Shown here one piece after another: positions 6,425 through 6,947 of a stretch of 6,947 nt of DNA (position 1 is its first letter; the number at the start of each line of letters is the position of its first letter). The stretch spans positions 1 to 6,947 of the forward strand of contig JALVDQ010000456.1 in NCBI GenBank assembly GCA_027008885.1, in the 5' to 3' direction. Origin of the DNA: Thiotrichaceae bacterium (GTDB lineage: Bacteria > Pseudomonadota > Gammaproteobacteria > Thiotrichales > Thiotrichaceae). Below the pieces are notes generated by a model. It ran no database searches and was not told where the DNA came from. It saw nothing but the letters and a program-made list of their open reading frames with translations. Both the position numbers and the translations under genes were made by a program.

Positions 6425-6947
6425 TTATTGACGCGGTGCTTCGATTTTTTCCAGAATACCGGCAAGTATCTGGTCAGTAGTATAGCCTTCGAGTTCCATT
6501 TCCGGTGCCAGTCCAACACGGTGACGCAATACGGGCAGGGCAATCTGCTTGATGTCATCCGGTGTGATGTAGTCGCGTGCGTGTAACATTGCCTGGGCAC
6601 GGGCTGCGCTGATGAGTGAAATGCTGCCGCGTGGTCCCGCGCCTATGCTTAGCCCCTGCCAGTCGCGTGTGGCGCGCACAATGCGGACTGCATAGTCAAT
6701 AATGCTTTTATCGGCGACCACATCTGCGGCGAGCTTCTGCATGGCGAGAATGCTTTCAGGTGTGGCAACTGCGCTGACCTTGGAGATATTAAGCTGGTTG
6801 CCTGTTTGATGATTGGTGACTGCGGCGACCATGAGTGATTCTTCTTCCGCTTCAGGGTATTTAATGTAAATTTTCAGGAGGAAACGATCCAGCTGTGCTT
6901 CGGGCAATGGATAAGTGCCTTCCTGTTCCAGCGGGTTCTGTGTGGCA
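6425..6947 (-). CDS. MoxR-family AAA+ ATPase, partial (N-terminus beyond the right edge)
   Basis: The last 173 residues are visible, reading from 6946 to a TAA at 6425-6427; Walker A and B lie outside the window. The visible part begins [20 protein letters not shown], the MoxR sensor-1 segment with the Asn of TQNP, followed by the conserved LDRF whose Arg is the expected Arg finger (about visible residue 21). The lid domain carries GAGPRGS with the sensor-2 Arg (about visible residue 106), then [31 protein letters not shown], typical of the family C-terminal helices. MoxR ATPases act as chaperone-like remodelers, often with vWA-domain or DUF58 partners encoded downstream, as here. An internal TTG at 6907 is not the start, because the family sequence continues upstream of it to the edge. 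Confidence 0.93.
   Translation of the reverse strand, partial: ATQNPLEQEGTYPLPEAQLDRFLLKIYIKYPEAEEESLMVAAVTNHQTGNQLNISKVSAVATPESILAMQKLAADVVADKSIIDYAVRIVRATRDWQGLSIGAGPRGSISLISAARAQAMLHARDYITPDDIKQIALPVLRHRVGLAPEMELEGYTTDQILAGILEKIEAPRQ

Noticed and set aside
6415..6600. N-terminal extension of the DUF58 ORF
   Set aside because: It overlaps the moxR coding region in another frame, is Cys/Arg/His-rich and unlike DUF58 proteins. The hydrophobic N-terminus begins at the ATG at 6414.

Overview
The window looks like ordinary chromosome of a gammaproteobacterium with moderate to low GC. The main evidence is a clear CmoA/CmoB pair (tRNA wobble-uridine carboxymethylation, a mostly gammaproteobacterial pathway) and a YciK-type short-chain dehydrogenase. 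The species cannot be named from the sequence. I found no RNA gene, CRISPR array, complete insertion sequence, prophage or defence island, and no convincing new multi-gene system. The interest lies in unusual residues, gene order and a repeat-rich intergenic region.

Layout, left to right. (1) A leftward, AT-rich gene for a PD-(D/E)XK nuclease of the Rpn/putative-transposase family runs off the left edge (1-649). (2) A 303-bp gap holds a 125-bp imperfect palindrome that resembles a small non-autonomous repeat. (3) A rightward YciK-like SDR (953-1741) has lost the catalytic tyrosine. (4) Rightward cmoA (1834-2556) follows. (5) A leftward FMN-dependent alpha-hydroxy-acid dehydrogenase of the LldD family (2572-3711) converges on cmoA with a 15-bp gap. 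(6) A 337-bp divergent intergenic region contains a heptanucleotide tandem array, a nested GGTCGGT/ACCGACC palindrome, an approximate 33/34-bp direct repeat flanking both, and a perfect 17-bp palindrome just before the next gene. (7) Rightward cmoB (4049-5086) follows. (8) A leftward pair made of a MoxR-type AAA+ ATPase (entering from the right edge) and a DUF58 membrane protein (5092-6414) converges on cmoB with a 5-bp gap.

How the genes relate. CmoA makes carboxy-S-adenosyl-L-methionine from SAM and prephenate. CmoB transfers its carboxymethyl group to 5-hydroxyuridine at position 34 of tRNAs, giving cmo5U. The two enzymes work in sequence and are usually adjacent, but here an oppositely oriented LldD-family gene and repeat-rich DNA separate them. 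MoxR and DUF58 are a widespread functional pair: an AAA+ chaperone-like ATPase and a membrane-anchored protein with a vWA-like domain. They are probably co-transcribed and translationally coupled, and the operon ends at DUF58. The SDR, the LldD-family enzyme and the Rpn nuclease have no evident functional link to their neighbours.
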